A model generated the notes under the pieces. The model did no database searches. It worked only from the letters and a program-made list of their open reading frames with translations, and was not told the DNA's origin. Positions 1 to 12,800 of a stretch of 64,000 nucleotides of DNA are shown here, piece by piece. The stretch covers positions 471,810,400 through 471,874,399 of the forward strand of contig NC_081406.1 in the NCBI RefSeq assembly GCF_030272615.1. Direction: 5' to 3'. This DNA comes from Cryptomeria japonica (lineage: Eukaryota > Streptophyta > Pinopsida > Cupressales > Cupressaceae). The first letter of the stretch is position 1. Each line of letters starts with the position of its first letter. Made by a program: the position numbers and the translations under genes.

Positions 1-22
1 CCAAGATGTACATAGGGACCAT

Positions 23-722
23 ATCGCTCCTGTCCCTCTCCAAGGGACCAGGGCGATTTGCCTTGGACTCTTCGTTTTGTTTCGAGTTCATGCCAAGTCA
101 AATACTCCACAAGATCATACAAGGTTCGAGACATCGTTTGAAGATCACATGCAAGAGTCTTGAACGTCCAAACATCGTCAAACATGCTAAAAAGCTCACA
201 TCGCTCCTGTCCTTTGGACAAGGACCAAGGCGATCCCATCAAAAACACTCATATTCCTTCAAAGTCGAGGCAAGGCGAGGATGAACAAGGTAAAGGACGG
301 CGTTTGGAAGACATCACAACGAAGATTGAAGTTTAAAGTTGCTAAGATTATGGAGAAAAACATGGATCGCTCCTGTCCCTCTCCAAGGGACAAGGGCGAT
401 GATCCCTCTAAATGTCCAAACACCACATGCAAACAAATGGAACGAGCATAGAAGGAACGAACAAAGATGTTATTCGCTCTACAATGAAGGATCGAAGATC
501 AAAAATGCGAGGTCTACGTGAAAACATGGAGATCGCTCCTGTCCTTTGGACAAGGACCAGGGCGATGAACACCCAAAGGCACTTATGCGCACATGCAAGG
601 CAATCAAATTCGAAGGACCCATCAAAATGATCGATATTGAACGTGGAAAGGAAGGAGATGAACGTTGAAAACATGACAAAATCATGGATCGCTCCTGTCC
701 CTCTCCAAGGGACCAGGGCGAT
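23..722 (+). repeat. Phased palindrome array of element A (5 units)
   Basis: Five 35-bp imperfect palindromes start at 23, 200, 366, 532 and 688. Their outer arms are ATCGC and GCGAT, and their inner arms are TCCC/GGGA or GTCC/GGAC. Start-to-start distances are 177, 166, 166 and 156 bp. The roughly 130 bp between units are not conserved at the same level. Confidence 0.85.
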
Positions 723-1004
723 GAGGTACGTCCCTTTCGTTTTCATAATTTTGGCGCCAAATAAACATTTCAAATTTTCCTTAAATGCTAAGTTCGATAA
801 AATTGAAAATCCTATTTAAATTAGCATTTAATATGGCGTTGATCATTTATTAATTATTTTGCCTTTATTAAAAAATCAAAATTTATAAATTAAAACGAAA
901 GGCATTTAATTAATCATTAATTAATTAATAAAAAATCGAATTGGAGCGCTCATATATGGAGGTCGGCCTTGCTATTTAATTAAAAAATCATTTTAAAAAA
1001 TTGT

Positions 1005-1060
1005 TTTATCTCCAAGTCGGCCTAAGGGCATGGAGAGGTGCAAGCGCTATATATGGAGGG
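1005..1060 (+). promoter_or_regulatory. Upstream (ORF) promoter of element A
   Basis: A CTATATATGG TATA-type box at 1048-1056 is preceded by AAGTCGGCC (about 1013) and AGGTCGGCC (about 960), and directly by AAGCGC. The same arrangement, paired xAGTCGGCC motifs then GCGCT plus TATA, is present in element E (26.45-26.56 kb) and, on the minus strand, in B (33.96-34.05 kb). It lies about 0.5 kb upstream of the ATG, so it is the likely promoter for the internal gene. The promoter role is inferred. Confidence 0.55.
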
Positions 1061-1468
1061 TGAAAACTATTGTTTTCACATCATTATTTTTATCCCTCTA
1101 CATGCGAATTAAGGAGAAGGAAGGAAGTGCGAAGTGTGGGGTGCGAATTCCATTCAAATCCAAGGTGGCGCTATTACATCAAAGGTGGTGCGATACTTCA
1201 TTTGAGCAAATTTGAAGACCACACCAGAGGCGATATTTGAAGATCACGTTCAATCCAAGGGTGGCGAAGTTGATCTTTTGAGGAGATAACTTTGAAGATC
1301 ATTTATACATCAATTTTGCCTAGGCGATCTTTTGTCTTTTTGCATTCTAGAGCTAGCTCTCTATTGAGGTATGGCGATTTGATTTTATTGTTTTATTTGT
1401 TGATCGTCATATTTTAAATTTTGAAGTTTTGAATTTTGAATCTCTTAGCTCAATCATCGTTGTTTTTT

Positions 1469-1507
1469 AGGAAATGATAACTCTAGAGACTTATCATGAC
1501 GTTTCCT
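1469..1507 (+). other. Conserved leader stem-loop (element A)
   Basis: An inverted repeat with arms AGGAAA/TTTCCT and TGATAA/TTATCA encloses a short loop, 71 bp before the ORF start. The same stem occurs in element E (26901-26937) and, inverted, in B (33494-33531). Loops and spacing differ while the stem pairs are kept, which suggests a folded RNA in the 5' leader. The function is unknown. Confidence 0.5.
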
Positions 1508-1577
1508 AAAAAATTCTCTCTCTAATCTATGTTATTTATTGCAAAATCTAGTCCTTATAATGAAATGTTGTGTAGGT

Positions 1578-4500
1578 ATGGCGACCCCGAAGGCGGGAGC
1601 ATCCACCAGCCGCTCAGCTCTCATGAAAGAAGATCAGAAGACCGAAGAAGTGGAGACCAAGATCGTGTCAAAGTGGAGCAACATTGGAGATACAAACTTG
1701 GGAAACTTTAGCACGAAGAAGTTTCGAGAGGTCCCCTACATTGGCAAACCATCACCTGTCGCCCGGAGAATAATAGAGAGTGGCATCATTAAGGCGGCCG
1801 GCTTTCCTCCAGCTGTTCAGTGCCACGAGTTGATGATCGAGTGTGCTCGTCACTATGATCCACAGTCCAGGACAATTGTGTCCAATGAGGGAAACACTTT
1901 GGCGTACCTTTCAGAGGAAGCTATAAGTGAAGCTTTCCATCTTCCAGAGCACAGGGACATGATATATAAGAGCATTGAAGGAGCCAGATCAGTGTACGAT
2001 GATGATCCAGATGCTTGCCTAAGCATAATCAACAAGAACTGGCTACTCAAGAGTCGTCCCCGTCTAAGCAAGGTACCGAACACACCGCACCGGATTGATT
2101 TCCAGGAGGAATACAGAGATTTGATTACTATGCTCAACCGAGTTACAGGAGCACCTCATGCCTTCTATTTTGAGAAGTGGATGTTTTACTTCATCCAGGT
2201 GATTGTTCAAGGAAAGGGTACGATACATTGGGCTAGGATAATTAGCCATTGCTTAGACGTACAGTTGAGGAGACTCAGGGCTACTAAGTCCTTCCACATG
2301 AGTTCATACGTCATCTATGCTTTGATCAGGAGTGTTGAGTACGCAGGACTACCTCACAGAGGAGTGATTGGAAGAGGACCCGGTGAGGTCAGAGCTTGTG
2401 AATCCTATGCCTACTTGCATCATCCGCCAGGGAAAAACTACAAGTTAGTTAATGATACTTTCACGATGAACATCACAAGGACGTTGCAAGGAGGGATTCA
2501 CAATAGATTATCTCAGGATGCCCAGGAATTCATCAAGAGGTACGGTGCTTGGTTCATTCAGTTTCCCAAGTTCACTTACATTAGAGTGCATGGATGTCCT
2601 TTACCTCCATACATGTTGCCGAGGTATCCGACAGACAGAATTGTGTTACTTGAGGTAACAAGGCAGTTGGCAGCATATGTGAAGGCATTCAGACACAGAC
2701 ATCAGAATGGAGTTCAGGTACCTATTATTTTGGGTAATTCAGTTGAGGTATGTCCTAATGTCTTAGCCATGGATGACGCAGAGAAGGAGTTAGCCTTGTA
2801 TTCTTTTTCATCTTTTGCTTGGAGAAATAGTTTTGATCCACATGGACATTTAGAGGAGACGGTCGGTAGAAGATTTAAACATGAGCACCAAATTGAAGAT
2901 TTTATGATGAACCTCCTAGATGATCTTGAAGTGAAACGAAAGATACATTCTAGATTGCCTTTGGATTTCATCAGGAAATGCAGGATTTACAAAGTGGCCG
3001 ACCAAGCTCAGGACAATGGCAGGCACATCCAGTCTTCCTATGATAGAGAAAGCAAAACAGTAAGTTTGAATTGGAATGAGCCCGAGGTCGTGGATTTAGA
3101 TGCTTTGATGGCACCAGTCTTGTCTTGTACTCGCAGATGGGTAGACGTTCAGCATCAAAAGTTGAGAGAACAAGGCATAGCTATGTCTTTTACTTTGGAA
3201 GAGAAACCAGCCGAAGGTGGAGCAAGTGTGAGTGAAGGCAATCCTAATCCTAGGAATTCAGGTGAAGGTAACCTTCGATGTGCCAGTGAGGGCAATCTCC
3301 ATCCGAGAGGTTCGAAGAGAAAGGAAAGATCAGAAAAGAAAGAGTCTTTAAAGAAAAAGCAAGGTGCCGACAAAGATCAAACACCAGGTACTTCTTCTAG
3401 ATCAGAGAATAGAACAATTCAAGTGGAAGAGTCCATGGAGTCTATGGTACAGAATGACAGGCAGGAGGAAGGACAGGCACAGCATGTTTCGTCAGATGGA
3501 TCTCTCCAAGACTATGAGTTAGAAGAAGATAATGAAATAACATCTCCTCCCAGACAAGAGGAAATGGTGCATAAAGAGATTCAAGTTCAAGAGACAAGAT
3601 CAATTATCCCAGATTGGTTGAAGGAAAGATTGACTAAGGTGATTGTAGTAGAGGACGAGGACAATGCAATTGATTTAGAGAGCCTTGTTGGACGTTCACA
3701 TGAAGTAACAGAGAAGAAGAAGGCTACCAAGATGTCCAAGATGATTCGAGATGAGACTGGATCCAGAAAACTGCAGATAGCTACACCGGCAGCAGACAAA
3801 TATGAGGGTGAGATCCTAGCAGAAGAATATGATATACAGACTATTGAGTTAGGACCATCCACAGCAGAGCAGACTTTAGATGATGCCACCGACATATTTG
3901 AGGCATTGAAGGACAAGCTTAGAGAAGAAATGGAGAAAAATAGAAAGCTTGAGAGAGAGAGAGGTGCATGGAGGACATATTTCAGTCACATCAATGAACC
4001 TTTGGGACGTCAGGATCCAGTTAGATCACCAGTGCAGGCATTGCCACTTCAATCAATCAATGAAGCAGAAAGATTCAGGAACCTGGTTCAATGTACATGT
4101 AGTTGGATGGATAGATCTCATACAGTGGCCATAGAATTTGTTACAAGGATGATGAAGATCATTCATCAGGCTATCCAAGTTCTTGAGATAATCCACAAAT
4201 TGATGACAACAGTTGCTGCATTTGCCCATACCAAGGACGTTGTCATTCCTGTCTTGAGAGTTATTAGACACACATAAAGAAAAATTTTAGCGCAGGAGAG
4301 GATCTTGGAGGGTGATTCTCACAGTTTGTTCCAGTGGTCAACCTTACTCCATATGAAGAATGTTTTCTTCGAGGACATCAGTGTTAGATGTGGCCAACTT
4401 GAGGAAGTGATCAATCCAATCCAGGACAGAGTATTTGAGGTACTTCGTACCATTCTTGGCAGAGGGATCGAGGTCGAGACAGATGTGGATATGCAGGAAT

Positions 4501-4799
4501 TTAAGGATAGAATCAAGATCATCTTTCGCAAGGACACAGATGTTACAGATGAGCAGTATGATCAGATGTTTGCCACCATGCTCCTGATTGATAGAACGAA
4601 GGAACTTGAACCTTCATGGGACGCAGCTCTTCTAGATGCATTCGATCAGGTCATCCACTTAGAGGAGAGTATGAAGAATCTTCCCGAGATTCCAATCACA
4701 GAAATCGAAGGAATCGTGACAAAATTCATTGCATATGCTAAGAAAGAGAATTGGAAAGGGAATAAGATTCTAGATGAAAGGTTGTTACAGATGACATGA
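1578..4799 (+). pseudogene. Long ORF of element A, unknown protein, one internal stop
   Basis: The chosen start is the ATG of MATPKAG at 1578, because the matching start is conserved in element B and in the remnant of element E. An in-frame ATG further upstream (1539) is not supported that way. The frame is open to a TAA at 4275-4277 (a TCA serine codon in copy B), then continues in the same frame to 4799. The protein is about 1,070 residues. Residues 1-530 are a globular, helix-rich part with CHELMIECARHYDP, an LSEEAISEAFHLPEH segment and several tryptophans. A charged, low-complexity hinge of about 150 residues follows, rich in Glu, Lys and Ser. The C-terminal 400 residues are helical. I see no zinc knuckle, DDE, RT or protease motif. 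It may be Gag-like or related to the putative plant transposon/plant-mobile-domain families, but I cannot assign it. A pyrimidine/AG acceptor-like site (TGTGTAG) lies just before the ATG. Confidence 0.7.
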
Positions 4800-4901
4800 C
4801 ATCTTATTTCTCATTGGTTGATACCTCCTAGGTTTTTGTGCCGAATTTAATATTTGGCTATGTATTTAATATTGTTCAGTAAAAAGGAGGTCATTTGTAA
4901 C

Positions 4902-5168
4902 AAACCCTAATTAGGGTTTAGGTGTCATGATCTTGTCCGTTGATTTACTTTCAATCTGGACCTTTCGTTGTAACTGGGGATGCTATTTATACCCCCATTT
5001 TTCATTTCAATGGATAATAGATAATAGTGTAATAGAGGAATAGAGTAATAGTCAATAGTTGATGTAAGAGAGATTAGAGTTAGAAGCAATTTTATTTTGT
5101 AGCAAGATTGAGTTTTGAAGAGAGAAATTCAAGCAATTGTTGTACATGATGACTTGGAAATCAATAAA
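4902..5168 (+). promoter_or_regulatory. LTR-like promoter and polyadenylation module of element A
   Basis: A perfect 18-bp palindrome, AAACCCTAATTAGGGTTT (4902-4919), contains two opposed telo-boxes. A TATTTATA box follows at 4984-4991 and AATAAA at 5163-5168. Telo-box palindrome plus TATA 60-110 bp downstream recurs in all six family members. The spacing would give an R region of roughly 170 bp and a U5 of about 0.7 kb ending at 5865. Confidence 0.6.
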
Positions 5169-5865
5169 ATATTGAAGTTATGGTGTTTTGTTGCAAATTT
5201 CTTGAGTTATCTTCATGGTTGTTTGATCTACTTGAATCGTGCTCAATCAAAGTAGTTTGTTAAATTTGAAGGACAAAGTGTGAAGATTTGATATTTGGTA
5301 GGATTCGTAATCCAAACCACTAGCGTCTTGCTGATTGTAGGAACGCCTTGCGTGGTCGACTGGAGAATACTTTGAGTCCCTTAATCTTCAATCATTATTG
5401 TATTTTGGATATGTACCTTCATAGTAGTGTCCTTGATCTTTGATGTATTGAGTATCATTTTATTACCTTAGAAGATCGCACTAATTTCAATTGAGTTGTT
5501 ATCTTATGGCGAAATTGAAGTTGGTTGAATCTTGCCAAGTCTCGTCCATACTAGGTCATTCATAGGGTTAGGCTAGATTAGACCTCTTTTAAACCCTACT
5601 CCTTTTGCTATTTTTGAAAGTTTCCTTAGTTTAGAAAATCTTTGAACTTTTGGAATACGTAAGGCCCCTTGGAGGAAACAGCAAATCACATCATACCACT
5701 AAAAGCTTGTCCACACGTAGAGACCCTACTAAAAGAACCTTGGAGTCTACCTAACTGATCCTTTACGCGAATCTTCAGCAGTTAGAGACTATTTTCTCAA
5801 GAGAGGATAAGATGCCTATTGGTATTTTATTCTGTGTATGATTGTGTACAAAATACACGTCAACA

Positions 5866-6731
5866 GTCCCCTGCGGGTTAATGTGTGGTCCAGAAGATTA
5901 GTCTCGCCTTACTTGGACTGACTTGGCAACAGGGTCGCAGGCCAAGTTGCGGGGACACCTCTGAGATAACCCAAAAAAAAATGACAGTTCAGATTCAAAA
6001 TGGCATGGCTCAGATCACTAACATAATGGATAGTTCATTAGGAGAATAGGAACAAAACCATACAAAAGTTGTTAGGAATGTTCCTAACAATTCGATACAA
6101 GTCTATGGTTACAGTGATATCATAATGATTAATAGTAAATACCTACATCCGATACTAACTAGAAAGCAAGACCTATTCCAAATGCAACCTCAAGGCAAAG
6201 GGTTTCATTTGATTTGTAACTGAAACCAGTTAAACGAAAAATTTGACTAGCCCCTGATATAATATAGGAAATTGAAATTGCATAATCTACAGAGTTTTAT
6301 GCCCTTTTACAGTACTTTTGGTCCTACAGTGAGCACTTCTTTTAAATGAACAGACCCCTAAGCCTGTAAAACATGTTTGAAATCCCCAACTCTGCATGAC
6401 ATATAACATAAACAAAACTATGGATTCAGTGTCAGATCATTATTTCATTCTTGAATGCTCCTGAGAGCATCATATATTTTGCAAACAATACAAATGTGTT
6501 TATTTGCACACAACACACAAGGGCACATAAATGATTGATAACCTGTTCTTTTATCGTGACTATATTGAATGAAATATCCTATCAGAGGATAGACCCTCTC
6601 TCTCTCTCTATTCACATAAGTGTAGCAAAAACAAATTAGCCTTTTCTTCGATGCAAAAAGCATTTCATAAACAATAAATATCATGTTAATGAAATCATGA
6701 GTCCTTTTACCCTTTAATGCACTCACAATCA
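5866..6731 (-). other. 3' flank and probable 3' UTR of the MFP1-like gene
   Basis: This stretch lies between the end of element A and the MFP1-like stop codon and has no supported coding sequence. A minus-strand AATAAA at 6499-6504, about 230 bp after the stop, is a candidate polyadenylation signal. A short CT microsatellite sits at about 6596-6611. The 5866-5965 part is GC-richer and unassigned. Confidence 0.4.
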
Positions 6732-6866
6732 TTAATTGGTGTCATGTGCTGAGACAGGAGCTACAGTGACCGTATCTTGAGAAGGCTCTTCTAGATTTGC
6801 TCCCTCATTTAACAAATTTGCTGTTCCAGCTGCTGCCACTTGGTCCTGGTCTCCAACACCTAATTT
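6732..6866 (-). CDS. MFP1: MFP1-like exon 6 (C-terminus)
   Basis: Encodes 44 residues from KLGVGDQDQ to SAHDTN and then TAA (6732-6734). The 3' acceptor is TTGCAG, immediately before AAA at 6866, phase 0. The tail is acidic and non-coiled. This exon is too short to be found by ORF length, and is supported by its splice site, phase and stop. Confidence 0.8.
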   Translation of the reverse strand, partial: KLGVGDQDQVAAAGTANLLNEGANLEEPSQDTVTVAPVSAHDTN

Positions 6867-9800
6867 CTGCAATATAGCGAGAGGTTGGCTCAAACTGTGC
6901 ATTTTCAACTTAAAACCTATACTTTGAACACTCAGAAATCTGTAAGTTGTGATGGGATAAATGTTGGAGACTTGATAAGAAATGACATTAACTGGAAATT
7001 ACATATAATCAATACTGAGTGCACAAAGAATTTGATGTATAATGAATGTTGAAAGAAAAAGCTAAGCAAGCCAGAACAGTTGAATAAAATTTGACCCATG
7101 GAGACAGTGAAAATTGAAAAAGTAAATTCAGACCAAAAGGATAGATGCAAATACTGCTAAATCTGATCTAAAAGTCTTTGAGCAGTGTGCAACCATAGGG
7201 GGAAAAAATCTTGAATATGCAGGTCTAGCATTCAAATGTCAACTTTTCTGGCTCTATTTGTACCCTTGAAAGTTAATCAACAGTTGTCAAAAAATCACTA
7301 AAGAAATTTATCACAATACCTTCTGAATTTGGGACAGCTCTGCTTGCATGCCCTCTATCTGTAGAGAAACATCTGTTGGTTGCCTGTCATTACCATGGGA
7401 TCGCTTTCCCTGTGACAAAGCACAGGTAATTCTCAGATAGGAAACTTATTTTAGCTCATTAGTTGGATCCTTCTTCAAAGTAAGTAAACAAAACCTATCC
7501 TCTACAAAAAAAGAATTGACAAAAACCTGTATGATGAATTCTTATATGTTATGATACACATTGAAAATATTGTAACTGATGTTTTAACAATGGGCACCAG
7601 TGGCTCCTAAAAATAAATACCACCATCAGGCATTAAAATAATTATACTGAAAGGATGAATATACAATAACAAGCACCACAATTGAATGCCTGGGATTCCA
7701 AGGGAACAAACAGGTGCCAGATTCCTCCTAGAAGATTGAAAAATAACATCTGCAAATAGAAAATGCTGCTAGAAGCAATCTTTGGCATCAATAAGAATCA
7801 AGCATAAGCTGGTATACAACTTTTCCTTAGAAACTCTGTATTGCAATTTGGGACTTTTGGAAGCAATTTTACTATTAACTGTCAACCAATATAAAATTTC
7901 TAGAGCTATTTAACTTTTTCCTTGAATCATATCACTTAGTTCTAAAATTTCCTACCTTCATCTCCTTTTTCTTTTGTTGCTGAGCTTCTCTAGATGGAGC
8001 TTTTGTCCAGATTATTTGTTTCCTTAGTCTCAGTATTTCCCCTTTTGCAGATGATATTTCTTCCTCAAGCTTCTTAGTTCTCTTTAAATATGCATCCTTT
8101 TCCTTCTCAAACCTCATTAGGAGTTTGTTTGCATGTTCTGCACCTTCTTGAACTTCTTTAGTTAGTTGATTCTGTTTCTCCAGAGATTCATATAATGAAT
8201 CTCTTTCTTCCTCAAGATTATTGATTTTGGATTTTGCAATCTCTAACTCTTCAGACAATGACATTATACAGGTTCTCATTTCCTCCATCGATTTTGTGGC
8301 TTCCTCAAAATCTCTTTGAAGCATCCTATTATTTTCCTTCTCTTCTAATAAACTCCTTTCAGATGCCTCTAACTTGCTGCTTAAAGCTGCTGACATTTTT
8401 TTTTGTTCATTCAAAGCCGCAAATGAAGTTTCAGCTGTCTTGCAAATTTTGGATAGTTCTTCCTTCAAATTCTCATTAGAGACTGTGCTATCTTTTAATT
8501 TCTTACTCAAAAATAATATTTCATTTCTTGATGTATCCAATGCTTTCTTAACTGAACCCAATTCACTGGACAGTTTTCTCGAGGTTTCTTCTTCTTCATG
8601 AACCCTTTCCTCCAGAGCAGTACGCATTGCATCTCTGTCATTTTGTAACCTTGTAATTTCTGACTCAAGATTCTTTGTTACTTGTTGTGAAGTTGCCAAG
8701 TCACTTGACAAATTGGCGACTTGGCTTCTTGAAACTTCTAAACTTTCAACAGATCTCTGCAGCTCATCATTTGTGTTCTTCAAATTTGTGTTTTTTTCTT
8801 CCAACAACGCTTCCAAAGTAAATTTCTTTTCCTGTAATCTAGAAGCGATCTCTTTGTTTCTCTTGGTTTCATCATATGCAGTTCTCAATTTTTCTTTCAG
8901 CTGATTGATCTCTTCTTGTTTTGCAGAAATGGCTTGTCTAGAAGAAGCCAAATCTTTATCAAATGTAAGTTTCATTTGATTGAGTTCTTTGTGCAGCATG
9001 CTGAGTTTCTCTATAGAATCTTCTTTTTCTGCAACAGCCAAATCAAGTTTTTCATCCAGTTCCTTTAGGCACAAATCTTTCTGACAGAATTCATTTTTTG
9101 TGTTGTCAAGCTCCAGCTGGAGTTCCTTGATTTGAGCCTCTGCCTGTGAGAATAATTTTCTTGTCTGTTCCGCCTGGAAAGAAATTTCTATAATATTTTT
9201 TTCTCTCTCCTTTAGAGAAAATCTCAGGTTGCCAACTTCCTTTTCTTTTTCTTGAACATTTATATTTGTCAAATTCACCTTCTCTTCCAATTCATTAATT
9301 CTTCTCTTGTTTACCTCCAAATCTCTTTTTTTTGTCTCATTATCCTCTTGCACTCTCAAAATTTCTGACTTGAACATTTCCACCTGTGCTTCCATTTCCT
9401 GCACCATGTTTCTCTCTATCTCAAGCTGCTTTTGTAAACCTTTTGCCACGTCCTTGGCAGATATTAGCTCCTTTGATAGTGCAACTTGCTCTTCCTGTGC
9501 ATTTTTTTGCAGTTTCTGGCTTTTGTCTTGTTCTAACTTTATTCTCCCCTCCAGATCCTCTCTTAGAGAAGCCATAGCTATTTCTTTTGCTTTTAAATCA
9601 GCTGCATCCTGCACCAACACAGAAATGCAGTTAATATAAAACAAAACAGGAATATCAATACTTCAACAATATTTTTGATACACAATTCCTGTGGCTTGAA
9701 TAAATTATTCCCAGACAGCCCATATGTCAGAATCCTACTAAGTGGAAAGTAAAACAATCCATGAAGGATATTTTGTTTACAAATCTCAATGAAACTACTA

Positions 9801-12800
9801 TCAAAATATCCAGAACTTAAGTATACACAATTTTATGTGATAACTGATATACCATCACAGACACACCAATCTTTACTTAATGCACAGTAGCCAAATGTCT
9901 TACAGCTTCAATAATTGACTCAGCAGCCACCCTACCCTTCCTCTCTAGCATATATAAGGCACCAGCAACTCCAGACCCAATTATTCCAATTTCATTCAAA
10001 AGACCAAAAACTGCACTTCCTTGGGACTTATTCTCTTCTGTAAACTGCAAAATAGCAAAATCATGTCTTGTAAGAAGTACGCTAAAACACAAGGTGTGAA
10101 CAAAAAATTAAAAACAAAAAAGGACTGTCATCCCATTTTAGTAGGATGTATTCATTCCAAGTATTTTTAAAAGGATAGACAAGTTAGGAATAACCTCTGA
10201 TGTTGCATTTTGTTGTTGAGTTGGAGAAGCTACTGCATCTACAAATTCTGATTTCTGATTTTTGAATGTCTCCGCTACATTCGTAACGTCTTTGTCTGCA
10301 GGGATCAAACTTCCATAAGCTTAGGCTTAGGATTCAAAAATATGATGTCCTCTATTCAAGGTTAAAAGATCAGAGTCTAGATTTGCCATCTGAAATGAAT
10401 ACATAGGCTAGAAATGAGATCAAACAACTTAAAATTAATCAGCAGCTAAAATGTTTATTAAAGTCTAACTAACAAAGACGATTTGAAAAGTAAGCATGTC
10501 TACTGTAGCTAAATATCACTCGTGATTTTATTTGCACTTAAGACTTTCTTAACAGAAACTCTACTTAAAAAGTTCAATCAAGTCACCATGACTCAATAAA
10601 TAACTATAGAAATGCCTTTAAAAACAGAATCTGCAGAACAAAGGATTGGGAAGAATAAAATATATATAAGACAATTGTTATTTACAGAATTACATTGCAG
10701 AACTTTTGCTGACTTTTAGTACATACTGTGTAATCTCCAGTAAAACTCATTGAACTTAAAAAAGAGAGCAAATTCAAGAAAAAGGTACGAGTGATCCATT
10801 GAGTGACACTTTCAACTTTGATTTTTGCAAGACCCTATTCATATATTGTGTAATGTCCCCTTTCTAGCACATGTTGTATGATGTTGTCATTAGCCTGTTT
10901 TTCCATGGTTCCATAGGCTAACGAAGACATTTGAGGGATCTTGAGCATATTTGGCCTAAACAGTCTCAGTTTCAAGCAATTCTGAGGTGTTTTGGTGTGG
11001 TTTTGGGATACTATTTATAGTAAGTTAGTTGAGCCAGGTTAGAATCATCAATTATTCATGGATAATATCCTGTCGATGGTAATTGTTGATATCGACTAAA
11101 GATTTTAATAATCGTTTGTGATTATTAATGTATTTATCAATAAAGTTAAGTTATAAAGTTAAAATTAAAATATTTAACTTTATTGATATGGGTGTTGACT
11201 GGAATAATCATTATGTTATGTTGGTATATTATGTTTATGTTGTCGTCGGTAATAATGAGTTACGGCGGTCAGTTAGTTAGCCGACGGGTAGGTAGTTGGA
11301 GTCGCGACGGTTGTATCGCACCCCTTCGGCTGTCATATATTGTACCACCTCCGGGTGTTGGAGGACATGTAATGTGGACGACAGATTATAATATGAACAT
11401 CTTTTGACATTAATGGAAAGCTTATTCTAGTACTTATTTTGTATTTGCATTGTGCATTGCTGTTCGATTTCTGTATTCTTCCTGTTTACCTAGTGAGGTA
11501 AACATTTGGCGCCGTTGCCGAAATTATTTCGGGAGGGATGGGAATATACTACATGGCACAGGGATAATGGGACAACCATTGCCCGAGGGGACGAGCAGTA
11601 ACCCTGACGAGGATCACCAAGAACTGTTCGAAGGAGAATGAGCACTCACAAAAGATTTCTCTTGCATCCTTCAAGCAGCCATCGAAACACACGTACGGAG
11701 GGAAGCCACCATTGAGGCTGTTCCAGAGGATGCTGTGTGGAACGCGCTTGGTGTAAGCCCGGCGGTGAATCGGTTAATGAGCAGTTTGCCTAACCTTCTG
11801 GCTCAAGCATTTTTGGCTCTTCAAAACCGCAGAGAAGACACCTACCGTGAGAACCGACGACAGCAAATCTTACGAGAATTTCATGAGCGCCAGGATGACG
11901 GACGTAGGGAAGACCGACGAAGGACAAATAATCCTTAAATTGTGAAGGGAGAGAAATAAAGAACACTGTTAGAAGCAGAAGAATTATGTTGATTGTATAC
12001 AAAAGAATGAATTAATAAAGACGTGTGGTGTTTTGGTTTATGTGTTGTGAAACATGAAATTGTACCACAATTAATGCCCAATTTATTGAATAAAGATAGA
12101 AATAAGAAATTAGAAACCGATGAGTGGGAGGCTGCGCAGAAGGCTTTGATTTTGGAACAACGTGTAGAACGTAGACGGAGGCTGAGGCAACTTGCCGAAG
12201 GACGACCTGCCGAAGGGTTGCCCGAAGGGAACCAAGGAGGTGTCACGGAAGGTGCAGAAGCCAAGGGGAATTTCTACGCGTCGCCAGACTACTGTAGAGC
12301 GAGAAGCCTCGAAGAGTTTCTGGAGGAAACTAGGTTACGGAGAGAACTAGTTGAAGAGACTCGAGATCGGTTCAAAAACTTATCTCTCACGCCACAAAGG
12401 GAGGATCACCGAAGGGAGCCGGGCACGGGTGACGGCGAAGGGGAAGCTAACCACACGGTAGTCGCTCTCACGCCACAAAGGGAGGATCACCGAAGGGAGC
12501 CGGGAACGGGTGACGGCGAAGGGGAAGCTAACCGCACGGTAGGTACAAGGCAGAACACCGTACCTTTGGTCACCACCACAGGAGACATCAGCGGCATCGG
12601 AGGGAGCAGCGCCGGAGGGCAGACACAGCCACAACCACCTCCAAGTAGACGATTTCCATCAATGGCGACCAAACAGAAGTTGCCCAAATTCAACGAGGAT
12701 AGCAAAGATGATCCCGCACGGCATTGCCGTACATGCGAAACCATCTGGACAGCCAACGGGGTGACTGACCAGGATGAATGGATGAAGCAGTTTCCCGCCA

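Larger units (their letters stand above)
1..5865 (+). mobile_element. Element A: giant LTR-like element with an internal gene, 5' end outside window
   Basis: The copy runs from the window edge to the terminal CAACA at 5865. It is recognised by near-identity with element B on the opposite strand at 29148-36816, which has both ends and a target duplication. In order it holds five palindrome units (23-722), a TATA promoter near 1048, a leader stem-loop, a long ORF (1578-4799, one internal stop), a telo-box palindrome, a second TATA box (4984), AATAAA (5163) and about 0.7 kb to the CA end. The order promoter, polyadenylation signal, CA is that of an LTR. The 3' flank begins GTCCC. No primer-binding site follows, so I see no retroelement internal domain. 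The copy lies downstream of the host MFP1-like gene and points toward it. Confidence 0.8.

Noticed and set aside
9307-9639. Plus-strand Ser/Phe-rich ORFs opposite the coiled-coil exon
   Set aside because: Shadow frames of Glu/Lys-rich codons on the minus strand.
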